Source: Rhizoclosmatium globosum (lineage: Eukaryota > Chytridiomycota > Chytridiomycetes > Chytridiales > Chytriomycetaceae). From it: 64,000 nt of DNA. Position numbers and translations under genes: made by a program. Below the pieces are notes generated by a model. The model saw only the letters and a list, made by a program, of their open reading frames with translations, did not search any database and was not told where the DNA came from. Positions within the stretch are counted from its first letter, which is position 1. The number at the start of each line of letters is the position of its first letter. Below, in pieces: positions 11,310 to 23,100 of this stretch. Location of the stretch: assembly GCA_002104985.1 (NCBI GenBank), contig MCGO01000008.1:310001-374000 (forward strand), in the 5' to 3' direction.

Positions 11310-12733
11310 ATGAAGCCTCTCAGCATCATCAAAACCACTTCGGCAACGGCAAATACGCTAGATCGCGATCAATCTGTCACGTTAACGATTGACGAACAAA
11401 GTTACTCTGGATCTACCAACCATCGTCGTTTTGGAGGTTCTGATCCAGATGATAACAAAAACTCAAAATACGCTGCTTTGAATAAAGGCAACGAAGGTGG
11501 ATCTATTCGAGAAGTTGTCTTTGCAGTCAGCGTAAGTTGAAGTATGGTCAATTCGCGTTCTAATGTCATTTCGTCAGTTTTACATCACAACAGCCTTAGG
11601 TTAGAACGATAAATATTATAAGCAATATCAGTCTAAATGATCCATAAAAACAGTCATGGTTCTCGTGAACAAAGCAGTTCTAAACACAGTTCCGTTACCA
11701 ATCACATTTCTCTGGATCCAGATTCTCGTTGCAGTACTCCTTCTCTGGAACTCATCCCTCTTAGGGCTATTGAAGCTCCCCACACTGACCACACAGAACT
11801 GTAGTAAAGTCATGCCTCTAATTTTCATCAACGTGATCGGCTTGACGCTGAACACCCTCTGCCTTCAGTATGTTGACGCGAGTTTTTACCAAGTTGCACG
11901 CGCATTAGTTCTTCCATTCACCGTTATCCTGAGCAGGGTGTGTTTAAAGCAAACAATCAGTGCATCCGTCCTCTTCTCATGTGTCCTTGTATTCTTTGGG
12001 TTTTTGTTGGGGACCGTGTTTGAAGGCCCTGCAATCGTTGTTTCTGTGTTGGGAACTACGTTGGGAGTCGCAAGTTCGGTTTCGACTGCAGTTCACGCGA
12101 TTGTGATAAAGACATCGTTAGGGGCTGTGAATGGGAATACTATTGACTTGGTTTATTACAATAATGTGTTGTCGTTGGTTATGTTGGCACCTGTTGTTTT
12201 GTTTTCAGGAGAGGTTTCAAAAGTCTTGGACATTATTGAACTCGCATGGACAGGAGCACTGGCAAATGAAAGTTTATTGACAACAGAAGATGCTGAAAAA
12301 CAGTTATTTGCTCTAGTGGTTGGAGGATTCGTCACAGTATGTTGTAAACTGAAATGGTATTTGTTGATAACATTATTTAGGGTATATTCGGTTTCCTCAT
12401 CAACGTCGCCGGATTCTTTCAAATCAAAGTGACTTCTCCTTTGAGTCATATGATAAGCTCTGCTTTTAGAGGAGTGTAAGCTCACAACGCCCATAAACGA
12501 TGCTTACTCAGACAATCGTTAGGCTACAAACAGTTTTAGCTGTCCTTCTTTTTAACGACGTAATAAGCTCGTCTCGAATCATGAGTATCGCACTCGTTTT
12601 GATTGGCTCAGCTTTATATGCTTGGGCAAAGAACCAAGAATCAAATACAACGTCTAGCACATTCCAAAGCTGGCCCTTTAGATGTTGCTTACAGCCTGTT
12701 ATTGTTTATCTCAAATGGTATCGGAAAAAGTAA
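11310..12733 (+). CDS. GDP-fucose-type nucleotide-sugar transporter (SLC35C1-like)
   Basis: Multi-pass Golgi transporter of the drug/metabolite (TPT) superfamily. Five exons: 11310-11531, a 22-base exon at 11578-11599, 11654-12336, 12381-12475 and 12523-12733. After a polar N-terminal tail come about ten hydrophobic helices. Family-like blocks are SFYITTALVMVLVNKAVLN (built through the tiny exon), NTLCLQYVDASFYQVAR, YYNNVLSLVMLAP and FFQIKVTSPLSHMISS, followed by LQTVLAVLLFNDV near the C-terminus. The wording is closest to GDP-fucose transporters (compare LTHNVSGTAKA and QTVLAVL in the animal protein as remembered). Substrate is inferred and another GDP- or UDP-sugar is possible. It lies about 120 bases after the dioxygenase gene and converges with the protease gene. 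Confidence 0.8.
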
Positions 12734-12799
12734 TAAAATGCCTGAGGACACCCCATATTTTATACAATTGCTACAGATTTATTGTCAAAACGCATTACA

Positions 12800-14127
12800 T
12801 TAAAAACTCCAAAACGACTTGGTGGGCATCAACTTTGGATTGAGAGGGATAAACCCTATTTTTTTGGCTTCTTTATCATGGGCAATGTATGCAGCTTGAT
12901 GAAATGGAGACCCGAATGTGCTCATTCCATACTGTTCGGCGCCACCCTTGATCAAGGAATAACATTTTCCTGAATCCAATTTAGCGGCCAAAGAAGAATA
13001 AGGAATTCTGTAAGATACAGGTTTCTTGGTCCCTGGAACTTTGAGGGACATTGTCAAAGGATAACCATCACTACACGGTATAAAGTTGAAGTTGGACGTT
13101 GCGTTGTATTTGCTGTTATACCACTCATTGATAGTATCAGCAACGTTTTGAGTGAATATCATCGAAGGCGTCCCGGAATCCAAAAGTGTCCTTCCTTGCA
13201 AAGGCGCAGATTCGAGAGTGTACGACAAATAGCGCTCAGTTCCAGTATAGTCAATCGTGGAAATGATCTTGATTTCAAGTTAGCAACTATTGGCTGCAGA
13301 AGAATCCTTACCATTTGAGAGGAATCAATAAGCCAATATCCATACCCTTTGTCATCCGTTGGGACAACTGGAAACCACTGCAGCTCTTCTCCAGGCGCGC
13401 CATACTTTTTGTCGTTGAAGTATCCAAAATTTACTTGTCCCTTTGTTTCGTCCTGGGGTGAAATGTATATCCCAAATTTTGATACTTGTAGCGCATCCAA
13501 AAAGTTTGCATTCTCACCGCCAAGAGCCTTTTCAATCTTTGAGAGAGAATTAAAAGCCATGCCGAGGATGCCACGGATCTTGACGCCGCCAAATGAGTTC
13601 GTCACAACACCGATGGGAAAATTGGTCACTTCAGCGGTACCAAACTTGACTGAAGTCTTGTAAATGGAGTACTCTACACCGCGATCACCTTTGTTCCCAT
13701 ACTTTGTGCTGCCAGTTTGTCCAGTTGCATTGAACTTGCCTGGAGTGGTAACAACAGACCCCATTTCGTTTGGTTCGCACCCCCCTTTTTTAGTATCTTC
13801 AACAGAATTGCGGCACGTTGATCCAGTGACCCAAGTGTCTGATGAGCCAGTGTCAAGAATCACTTTTGAAGGTGTCGTACTTCCACCAACGTAAATATCA
13901 GCAAACAAATAGTTGTGAGAGTTTCCTTTACAGACTGCATCTAAACAGACAGTGGCGTCTGAAGTTTTGGACGCAAGGCGAGACATTGCTCCAACATGGT
14001 CTGTTGGAGGGCTTGGCCCACTAAGTTCAATGTCAAATCGGTTTGCTGTGTTTGTTGTAATAGGAGCTGACAATGCTGTATAGGATAGAGCTGCTGTAAT
14101 AAGCAGCGTGAGGCTAAGAAGATTCAT
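12800..14127 (-). CDS. Secreted pepsin-like aspartic protease
   Basis: Family A1 aspartic endopeptidase, secreted or vacuolar. Two exons: 13312-14127 and 12800-13267. A clear signal peptide opens the protein (MNLLSLTLLITAALSYTALS). A short propeptide follows. The first catalytic motif is VILDTGSSDTWV and the second is TLLDSGTPSM, completed in exon 2. The flap region contains the conserved Tyr context (GVEYSIYKTSV). Cys pairs are present. Length (about 425 residues) is typical. It could digest extracellular protein for a saprotroph or a parasite; the sequence does not say which. Confidence 0.9.
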
Positions 14128-14416
14128 ATTGAAGTTTTGCTTGAAACAAAGCAGAGATTGCCGTTTTTTGGGAAGCAGAACCTCAAGCCGAACCTAACTT
14201 GCAGAACTGTAAAAATGATTTGAGAGCTTGACGTAATAAATACAGTACATTTCGAATTGCGAATATTGCTGTTGTCTTGATTGGTTTGGCCTGTATGTCT
14301 GGGCAAGGATGTTCCTTTAAGTGTCTCAAATTATTTCAGAATGAAATAAACCAATTGATACTACATTTTGGACTACTAAAAATTATACTTCACTTAAAAA
14401 ACAAACGACAGATTCT

Positions 14417-15397
14417 TCAACTTTCAGCACTCTGCGCAACAAGTCGTTCCGCAATCACCCCAAACCCCTCCCTCAACCCCAAAAACAAGTCCCCTCCATT
14501 CACACAAGTCCCCAAAAACTCATCAGGAACCTTAACCCCAGCCTTCAAAAGCGCCTTCACAACCTCACCCCCAAACCCATTTTCCACAGCCCACGAACAC
14601 GCAAGCTCAACAGAACCCCCTTCAACCAACGCCTCCAAATCAACATCCCGTCTCCCCAAAACCATCTCCACAATCTCAATCTTCCCTTGCCGCGCCGCGT
14701 CCGCAAGGACCTGTCCTCCCCACACCTTCATATCCACAAACTCCGATCCAAGAACCCACTCCGCAACACGCGGGTTCCCGGAATCGCATGCGAATGTGAA
14801 AGCGTTATGGAATATATTGGCAAGTTCTTCGGGGTCTTCCTCCGTGTCTTGAAGGATTGTTTTGATGTCGCGGGGGAGAAGGGTTTCGGAGCCGAAGAAA
14901 CAGGTCCAGAAAAGGAGGAGGGTTGCGTCGTCGTTTGGGTGGTTGTTTGGTTTTTCTGTTGGTTTGCGGTGGTGGGTGCGACGATGAAGCAGGGTGTCAA
15001 TAGCTTTGAAGACTAGGGGTTTATGGGTTGGAGGATAGATGTCTGGCATTATGCTGTGCCAGTTTAGGGCGTAGTAGTGGCGTTCCTTGTGCAGTATTCT
15101 TAGGGTAGATTCGCAGACACCGTTAAGCTCGAATAAAGCGATAATATAGTGGATTCCAAGGCGTACAAGAGGAAGTTCGGAGAGTCGTTGTGGTTGCATG
15201 GATGGGTTATCGATGCAGAAGATGTGGAGGTTTGTTTTGGCGAAGGTGGCGCGGTTCGCCAGAGAATCTATCCGTGCAATTTGGCGACATCTTCTGTTCA
15301 ATTGCCCAATTCTGTGCAGTTGATTAGGAGGCAGGTAAGCTGCCACATGCTCTAGAAGTTCAGGAATGTGGAAGGGTGTTCTGTGGGTGTCTTGCAT
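14417..15397 (-). CDS. F-box-like protein with ankyrin-like repeats (paralogue A)
   Basis: Single-exon gene of 326 residues. The N-terminus (FHIPELLEHVAAYLPPNQLH then RIGQLNRRCRQIA) reads as an F-box. The C-terminal half has weak ankyrin-like helices (IEIVEMVLGRRDVDLEAL; GEVVKALLKAG). The gene at 17744-18640 shares the same opening (LPPNQLHRIGQLNRRCR versus VPPHELHRVGQLNRRCR), the block LVRLGIHYIIAL versus FTRLGVHYITVL, and IMPDI. The two are therefore paralogues placed on either side of the tyrosinase gene. Base composition is C-rich in the 3' half, with many Pro/Thr codons on the opposite strand, which creates long meaningless frames there. Target or partner unknown. Confidence 0.75.
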   Translation of the reverse strand: MQDTHRTPFHIPELLEHVAAYLPPNQLHRIGQLNRRCRQIARIDSLANRATFAKTNLHIFCIDNPSMQPQRLSELPLVRLGIHYIIALFELNGVCESTLRILHKERHYYALNWHSIMPDIYPPTHKPLVFKAIDTLLHRRTHHRKPTEKPNNHPNDDATLLLFWTCFFGSETLLPRDIKTILQDTEEDPEELANIFHNAFTFACDSGNPRVAEWVLGSEFVDMKVWGGQVLADAARQGKIEIVEMVLGRRDVDLEALVEGGSVELACSWAVENGFGGEVVKALLKAGVKVPDEFLGTCVNGGDLFLGLREGFGVIAERLVAQSAES

Positions 15398-15588
15398 TCA
15401 GAGGCACGGGCGATCGCACAACAATTCTGCGATAGATTTCTTCTGAGCCAAAGATGCAGGAGAGAAATCATTCCAATTATCATAATCCATTATTTAAGCA
15501 ATTAAGTTTTCCTCGCCTCTCACTCTAATAAATGTATTCTTCTTATAAGAAAAAGGAGGATGAACAAAAACCCAACACAAAACAACGT

Positions 15589-17560
15589 CTAAGGGTTGTA
15601 TGGAACACAATTCAAAGCCAACTCTCTCGTACTTCTATGAATCGCACATTCACTCATAAAATGTCTTGCAATTTCCTCCTTGGTCATAAAACGTGGACAA
15701 TAGTCTGCATTCGGGTCCGTGCTGTACACAATTGGCAACGCCAATTCAACCGCAGGATCGCAATCTGTTGTCGAAAACAAAACAAATGGCATCATTGACA
15801 AGTGATGTTTCGATGGCGTTGTTGGGGATACGGACATGTCGACAACGTGTGACTGTCCAGTTGGTTTGACAATGATTCGACTGCATGTAGCCTTGTGAAC
15901 AGTGTAGTTGGAAGGGATTTGGTACAAGTGTGTCTTGCTCTGGCAATTGATTGAGAGGTTTGTCGTGTTTGTGATAGGGTCGATAGAAGTTGAGACGAAC
16001 GCGTATTCGTCAAAATCGCGGCGACCGTTGGTCGAGTTCTTGGAAGGGATGATAGCATCACCAAAACCTTGTGCGACACCCTTGAAAATGAGCTGGTTCA
16101 ACATGGTTGCAAACCAAGTATCTTTTTCAACAAGTGAGTCAAGCGTGGCAGTAGCAGAAACCGTGGCACTTGCAGTGTTAGCTGTGGTTGTTGTGGTTGT
16201 GGTAGTTGGTGGTGGTGGTGGTGGTGGGACAGCAACTCCTGGTCCACTGTACGCATTGATATTGGCTGCAGCACCGTTGGGACAAGCGGGAGGAGTAAAA
16301 TCGACGTCTCCAATACTCTTGGAATAAGTGTAACACAAAGCATCATTGTTGGTATCCAAGACGTCATATGGAGTCAGTCCAGTCCACGAGTCAAGCGGAA
16401 TGTAAAGAGAATCGCGGTTTGTCTTGGAGTTCACAACTTTGAAGCTGCCTCCTTCAGGGTTATTGACATCAATACCATCGGCAAGATTTCCTTCATAATC
16501 ATAACGATACTCTGGACAAAAGTTTTGCCATCTCCAGAAGACCTTGTCGACATAGGCATGGTGCAAATAAAAGACTTGGGAGATTGTCAGCAAGTCACTT
16601 AAACTTCAAAAAGCACTCACATGGATCTCTTGGAGACCAGTATGGGTTTCCCACATCGCAAGAGCCTCCAACGGTAATGTGTCCGTTGGCATGGAACTGA
16701 TGTGTAATAGTTATGGATGAGTGATAGATTGAATGATTTGATAAATGGATGAGTGATAGATTGAAGGTTTGATTGTCCTTGTTCTAATACGCCGAAAATA
16801 GCACCTCATAGAGTCGCTTTTCTTCACTGATGCCACTTATTCAGATAACTCACATTTGAAGAATCATTGTCATTTATACCAGGATACGAGGTAGCCATAA
16901 GCATTCCATTGATTTGATCGGGAGAGAAGAACAAGTTTCCAGGGTCACCACATCGTTGTAAGCATTGGAAGGTACCGCCTTCACCGAGGACTTGGTAGCC
17001 GGAGGCCTGAGAGAACTGTCCCCCAGTCAGACATTGGCCATCGGTTCCTTCGCCTCCAAAATAGCGATCACTGAAGATGTCTCTTGAAGCCCAGTTCTGT
17101 ATTTGTCTAGGTAAGTTCAAATTGGGGGATATCAAGGGTGATAGAAGGGCACGCAGAACGACGTCACCGCACTCAAAGAAGGAAAGTGGGCAACACTCAC
17201 CGACCGATATCCCGCTTCATCAAAGTAAATCAAGCCGCCGGTCCATCCGACAGTCGCCAGGGCCTGCTCGTACCGCCACAGCATCGCTCTGTGGAAGACC
17301 AGGAACTCAGCGTTCATGTGTGCCCAGTGGACATTGAGCACGTGGGTCGAAGTGAAGTCGTGCGCACTCATTCTCGACGGATCAGAGAATTGGAACGACT
17401 GCGGCCGTGTCGCAAGAGCCCGGACAGCGGCAATGAAGGCGCCCTTCTCGGCGTCGCTCAGCTGGCCCCACTCGCGCCGAACTCGTGGGTTCGTGCATGA
17501 TCCGGATGCGCTGCTGATGGCCACGGCGACGATGGCGGCTGCGATCTTAAACAGGTGCAT
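15589..17560 (-). CDS. Secreted tyrosinase (type-3 copper protein)
   Basis: Oxidises phenols to quinones, the first step of melanin formation. Four exons on the minus strand: 17201-17560, 16854-17096, 16621-16696 and 15589-16574. A signal peptide is present (MHLFKIAAAIVAVAISSASG). The CuA site is visible as STHVLNVHWAHMNAEFLVFH, giving three His ligands. The CuB site is split over exons 3 and 4: FHANGHITVG (H-x3-H) and FYLHHAYVDKVFWRWQ. After the catalytic domain comes a Pro7-Thr8 linker, then an unrecognised C-terminal domain of about 200 residues with several Cys. That extension is longer than in minimal tyrosinases and may be a cleavable cap or surface-anchoring part (inference). Two F-box paralogues flank the gene. 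Confidence 0.9.
16713..16765. repeat. Short direct repeat inside the second tyrosinase intron
   Basis: A 21-base unit at 16713-16733 recurs exactly at 16745-16765, separated by 11 bases. It lies in the intron between tyrosinase exons 16854-17096 and 16621-16696. That intron (about 157 bases) is unusually long for this window, so the duplication has lengthened it. No function is suggested. Confidence 0.8.
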
Positions 17561-17743
17561 TTGAACGAAGAAGTGTGTGAGTGGAAAAGCGGAGATGATA
17601 CTCCTTCTCTACGAGTCACGTGATCTTGCTACCCGCCTTTGCCGCTGCCAATCAATGCTGCCAAAACGATGAATATTGGCTCAAGACCATCGCAATTATG
17701 CACATGTCTTTGAAAGTATACCATTTCCCTCCTTCGCCCACAT

Positions 17744-18640
17744 TCAATACATAACAACACCCCTTCTCTTGGCTCCCTCCAATACTGCCAAAACCTCATT
17801 CCGCCGATTCTGCCTCGCCCACAAAACAGCAACTCCTACAGCCTCTTTCAACCCTTCATCTACAACCCACTCCAACTCTCTCCTTCCAAGCAAATACCGA
17901 ACACTCTCCACAAGCCCCAACAAGGCGCTCTCAGCCAACGCCTGTCCTGCGTATTCTTCCACCTCCACGTACCCTGAGTCAAGTACAATTTGCATCATAT
18001 CTGCACTGTTTGAATGATAAGCGAAAAAGAAGGCACTTCGAAAATGGTACATGAGTTCAACAGGTGTTGTCGCGTTTTTGGATACAACTGCAGGAATTGC
18101 ACAACGTGCGAGATTTGTGTTTCCTGCATGTGCCGACCAGAGGAGTATAAGTAGTGGGTCATGTTTGGTGGTGTTCAATTGGATTGATGCCGTCGCTGCA
18201 TTCGTGAAAATCAATTGAAGAGAGTGGGATATAAGTGTGGCGGTTGGGTCGGGAAAGATGTCAGGCATTATATCAGACCACGTGACAGAGGGCGTGTAGA
18301 AATACGGCAAATGCAGCCAGTTGATTGTGTTTACATTGTTGGGGTGGAGAATAGACAGAGTTTTGGATGTGAATCCAAATACTTCAACCAGGACAGTGAT
18401 GTAATGAACTCCGAGTCGAGTAAACGGTATATGCGTCAGTTGATATGGGTGTATGACACGTTGGACTAAAATATGGTATTTCAAGTTTCTGGATGCAAAC
18501 GAGGGGCGAGTGGCGAGTGACAAGAAGTGAGAACTGTAGCGACAACGACGATTCAACTGACCAACCCGATGCAGTTCATGTGGCGGAACAAATATAGCAA
18601 CATGATTGAGAAGTTCGGTGGGAAGGAGGCTAAGAGTCAT
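17744..18640 (-). CDS. F-box-like protein with ankyrin-like repeats (paralogue B)
   Basis: Single-exon gene, about 298 residues from the preferred ATG at 18640 (MTLSLLPTELLNHVAIFVPP). An in-frame ATG at 18700 would add 20 residues that are not shared with the paralogue at 14417-15397. Shared blocks with that paralogue are the F-box-like opening, the LNRRCR motif, the LGVHYI block and SDIMPDIF. The C-terminal third contains ankyrin-like helices (GLVESVRYLLGRRELEWV). The role is presumably in ubiquitin-ligase target choice, but this rests only on the F-box. Confidence 0.72.
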   Translation of the reverse strand: MTLSLLPTELLNHVAIFVPPHELHRVGQLNRRCRYSSHFLSLATRPSFASRNLKYHILVQRVIHPYQLTHIPFTRLGVHYITVLVEVFGFTSKTLSILHPNNVNTINWLHLPYFYTPSVTWSDIMPDIFPDPTATLISHSLQLIFTNAATASIQLNTTKHDPLLILLWSAHAGNTNLARCAIPAVVSKNATTPVELMYHFRSAFFFAYHSNSADMMQIVLDSGYVEVEEYAGQALAESALLGLVESVRYLLGRRELEWVVDEGLKEAVGVAVLWARQNRRNEVLAVLEGAKRRGVVMY

Positions 18641-18715
18641 AGAAGATTGGCTGGTGGATTTCGGTGGCGAAGTGTAATCTGAACAAAACAAACAAACCAT
18701 GTACGAAAGCAACAA

Positions 18716-20188
18716 TTATGCATTTTCTTTATTCCGCGATATCATTTCTTGAACTGCCTTTGCTACTTTAGTATCTTGAGATCCAACAAACGCGACACAT
18801 TCTCCTTCGCCAAGACCACCCTTTCTCGCCGTTCTACCTGCCCGATGGAGATATGTTGGCAAAGTGGACGGAAAATCAAATGAAAAGACTTTGGTAACGT
18901 GAGGAAAATCAAGACCTCGCGACACTAAATCAGTAGCAACCAAAATCTGCAGTTTCGAGTCTGGTGAATTCGATGACGCCGAAAATGCCTTTCCAGCAGC
19001 GAAGCGAGCAATCAAGTTGGATTTCACATCTTCGGGCAAGTTCTTATGGAGTCCTGCAAGTTGAAGATTGATCCCTTCCTGTTCACTCCAAAGTGTGACC
19101 TGCTTCACCAGAAACTCCACGGTATCCTTCTCATTGCAAAATACGAGCCACTGCGTCGGGGAATCGGGTGGCTTGATCGAATCCATATAAAGTTTGATGG
19201 CTTCCACAAACAATCGAAATTTGACTTCAAACTCCTCGTCAAGCTGCTGTTTTGTTGTGGGAGCCATTTCGGCTTCATTGTAGACATTAATGAGTGAATG
19301 AACAAGATTTGCCGGCGGAGCAGGTAAATTCAGTGACTCTTCAGAACAATATTCGATATCAGGAACAAGCTTGTGGATATGCGAAGTCGCGTTTTTGACA
19401 GTTTCGTCTGAAGAAAGGGGCGGTAGAGTAGCAGCAACAAAGACCCATTGCAATTCCTTATTCAGCATCTTTTTTGCGACTGAATGAACTTCCCAGACAG
19501 CTGCACGCATTGAATCATCGTGCATGACCTTGTCCGCCTCATCAACAACAACGGCATCAGTTCGGGCCAACAGACGCGCCAGACCTTCGCGCACCTTTTT
19601 CTGCGATGGATTTTGTTTGAGCGGGGCGGCAAAGGCGGACAGGCCGAGCGGTGTTGCCACGGCAAAGAGCGGGTGCTTCAGCTGACCCGCGGAAACACCC
19701 GAAGGCGGCGGAAGAAGCGTCGCCGTTTCTCCGAAAGCCGCAATGTTTAAGAGGGTTTGGCGTGTGAGTCCCGGGGTGGGCGTTAGGACAAGGGCCCGTG
19801 GAGACAGCGGATGTCCCCTATTAGAGTTGTTGTTGTTGCTGTCGCTGGTACTCTCTGAATCAGACAATCTGCTCAGCCGTCCAACGAGCGGAACTACAAA
19901 TGCGGCGGTCTTGCCGCTGCCTGTTGCCGCGCTCACGACGAGACTCTGCCCGCGATACAGCCGATCAAACGACTGCCGTTGCACATCCGATGGCGCATGC
20001 TTGCCAATTCCAAGCCGCGAAAGCCCAGGCAATAATGATGCAGGGACTAGCGATTCCCATGTGGCCGGTAGTGCAGGCGGAACGAGCCGTGACGGCGTCC
20101 GCATTGTGTTCGAAAGTACTATTTTGTTCAAAAAAGAAGAAAGTTAGTGAAATTGTGGCAAAGCAAATCTCTACTCACGGCTAAACAT
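18716..20188 (-). CDS. DEAD-box RNA helicase, probably mitochondrial
   Basis: ATP-dependent RNA helicase. Main exon 18716-20137 contains motif I AATGSGKTA, motif II VDEADK, motif III as VAATLPP (A in place of S), motif V ATDLVSRGLDFP and motif VI YLHRAGRTARKGG. A 10-base first exon at 20179-20188 with a GTGAGT donor would make the start MFSLLSNTMRTPSRLVPP, a plausible mitochondrial leader. Otherwise translation would start at the in-frame ATG at 20104. The diverged motif III and the insertions resemble DDX28/Mrh4-type mitochondrial helicases, but orthology is not certain. The possible start codon at 20186-20188 lies within the last codons of the giant gene that ends at 20181 on the same strand. 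Confidence 0.85.
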
Positions 20189-23100
20189 TGTGGCCACTGG
20201 TAACCCTGCCCCGACGACGGACGTTAATTTGGGTATACACTTTGGGTGTCACGGCTGCCCCACGAGCAAGTGTACCGAGAGTTACTATATCACCAGCATC
20301 CGAATCTCGACCCCCTTTCCTCATACACAGTGAATTGGCACAGTCAAAATGCCTCTTCCTTCCTGGTGGAGAATGTGACGCACACCAAGAACAAAGAACC
20401 GTTGACTGGCACTCAGACACAAAACAAAAAAAGCCTCCTCGCATCTCTTTCATCCACTTGAGTTTCCCCCAGAGTTTCCCATATGCCAAGCATGCATACT
20501 TTCCAGTTGCGTAATACTTGGGTATGAATAGAGCCTCACAGCACAAGCAGAGGATCTTGAACACTCTATGAACCGATTCAACTGGCTTCTTTAACTTCCC
20601 TCGCTCATACTCAATTTCCTCCAAATACCCGCGGGGAACAAACACTCCAAAGTTTTCACCACATCCGACTCCAGCATTTTTCAAGAGCTTGTTACGTGCA
20701 TTTTCAAGCATGTCTTGATTACCAGTCTGATACTCCAATCGATCCTGATTAACACTCTCTTTGACAACAGCGCGAGTATGTCGCACTGTCTCCTTCACTT
20801 CCAGCAATAAATGCTCCCAGTATTCAATCTCCTCGGCGGAGTACGGAGCACCACCATTCAATAAATCCACAAGTTTTCCACTTTGCCATTCTGCAATTGC
20901 ATATCTCATGGATGCCAGCTCATTTTCCAACTCTACAACAGCACAATCCAAATTGTGAACCCTGTCATCCTCATTCACTTTCAGATCCCACTCTGACTGC
21001 AAGTTGCTGATGTTGTTGTTTCGTCGTTTCACATCCTTGTTTGGTTTTGTTCGTATCTTGTCACCATTCCGAAGCGTTCCAGAAAGAGAAGACAAGTCAC
21101 CAATATCAGCACCAAGAACATTGAAACTGTCTTTGTTGAAATCAATGTGAGGCGCTTTTGATACTTGAATTTCCAACTCTTTCTTCAACTCAGCTTCAAA
21201 CCTCTTCATATTTTCACCATGCTCTGGTCTCCAAAAGTAGGGCTGCCAGTTAGGATTGTCAAGCTGCTGCTGAAGAGTTAACAGTGGAGATGCAGCAAAC
21301 AGTGATGAATCTACAGAGCGATTATTCCGTTCATCACGTTTTACTTGACGTTTTGATTCTGTTCCCCAATCAGAAAACAAACAAGAAGAATAAGTGTTTA
21401 CCTTTTGGTTTCCAAAGTGGCTGGATTGCTATCCAAGGATGTCCAGAAGAATCAACACGTGGTGCGCGAGGGTGTGGCTCTTCTTTAGGGTTTCGTCTGT
21501 GCATAACCAATGGAGTGTGAAAACTTGCAGCTCCCTTGGCAAAGAACGCAGAAGACCCCTTGGCAATCAAATCAATCAAATATGGATTTCCCAGATCTTT
21601 CCGCAGCACAATAGCTCCCTCCCAAAAAAGATTGACAGGATGAGTCTCCGTCACTTCCATGTACACACGATAACCATCCTTTGGAAGCCCCAAATCAAAA
21701 CAAATGTTGGAGACACATAGCTTTGGTCTCTGTTTACTGTCCTCAGAATACTGATGAGCTCGTGAAGAAGTACTGTTGACTGAGAAGAACCTAATACCCT
21801 CATGAATGTGAGACGGATTCAAATCAGGATGGGCGGCATCGCCATGATAGGCATAGAACAGATTTCCAGCAGGAAAGTGCAAAGGTTGGGCCGCAAGTGT
21901 TTGATAACCATTTAGTACCACTCCGTCTCCCAGATACGCCTTATTGAAAGAATCCACAAGCTTGATAATATGAGGATCTGTCAATTTAAGATTTACAAAG
22001 GCATACATAGAAGAAAGTGCTCACGTTTTCCCTCTTTCAGCATGTTATAGATCTTGGTTTTCAAACCTTTACCTTCTCCATAGACACCACGTAGAGCAGC
22101 TTGGAAGCACTGTGAGTTTCCACAGATGAAGCCTTCTGTCAACACAGGAGACAGATTATTTTGGGCACTGAAGAGATTATCCTGGACATAGCTGAAATCA
22201 ATAAAGTCTGACAACATTGCCCAATCTGCATGGCTGACTCCATCCACATAGTACTGATCATCTTTCTCTTCTTTTTCAACTGCATCCTTGGTTTTACCTC
22301 TATCCTGCATCTTGTGGAACATATAACTGAAGCGTTGAACACAAACTGATCCATACAGATCATTTTGACTAGATTCAAAGGACTTGGAGGCAGCAATCTC
22401 AGATATTGTCTGTGAAGCTGGAGCGCCGTTGTTGACACAAAACATAGCAAGTGCTCTTGGCAGCGCGGAGAATAGTAAATCATCTTGACTTTGCAACGAA
22501 ATGATCAAGTTTGTTGACAAGAGAGATGTAGCAGCGCTTGAAGTTCCTTGAAAGAATGGAAACATTTTTTCTGCTTTGCTCGTCCCACTTACAAACGAGT
22601 TGACCTGTCGTGACAAGCATACTTTAAGAGCAATAGCTTCTCCATGCGTAAGATTCTCAACGTTGTGATGAATATGGGGACGTTTGATTCCATTCACAAC
22701 AGGAACCAAAATGAGATCAACTACTTCTGATCTCTTGGAAGTGTTTATGGAAATATTAGGAGTTGACAGAAGCTTGGAGTATTCATGACTAAAACATTCA
22801 TCCCAGGTTTTGAGACGTTCAGCAAGGTCAGTGACAGCTTGAGAAATATCCAGTGCTTCAGCTGACGTATAATCAACAGGATATGGTTTTGACAAGTCGT
22901 GAATGTTGGATGAAATCATGGAATCATATATGGGTGATAATAAACATGGAAAACAGTGATGAAGTTTGCTTCCTGTTTTTGTATCCAATAGTGAGAAGTA
23001 AATCACAAAACAAGACATAGGTACCTCTTCATTCAACAAACTCAGCTGCAGTACTCTCAAACGCTCAGCATAACCGCTAATCCTGCACCAGGTGCATAGA

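Noticed and set aside
16200..16235. GGT-rich tract as a regulatory repeat
   Set aside because: It is the coding sequence of the Pro/Thr linker of tyrosinase read on the other strand.
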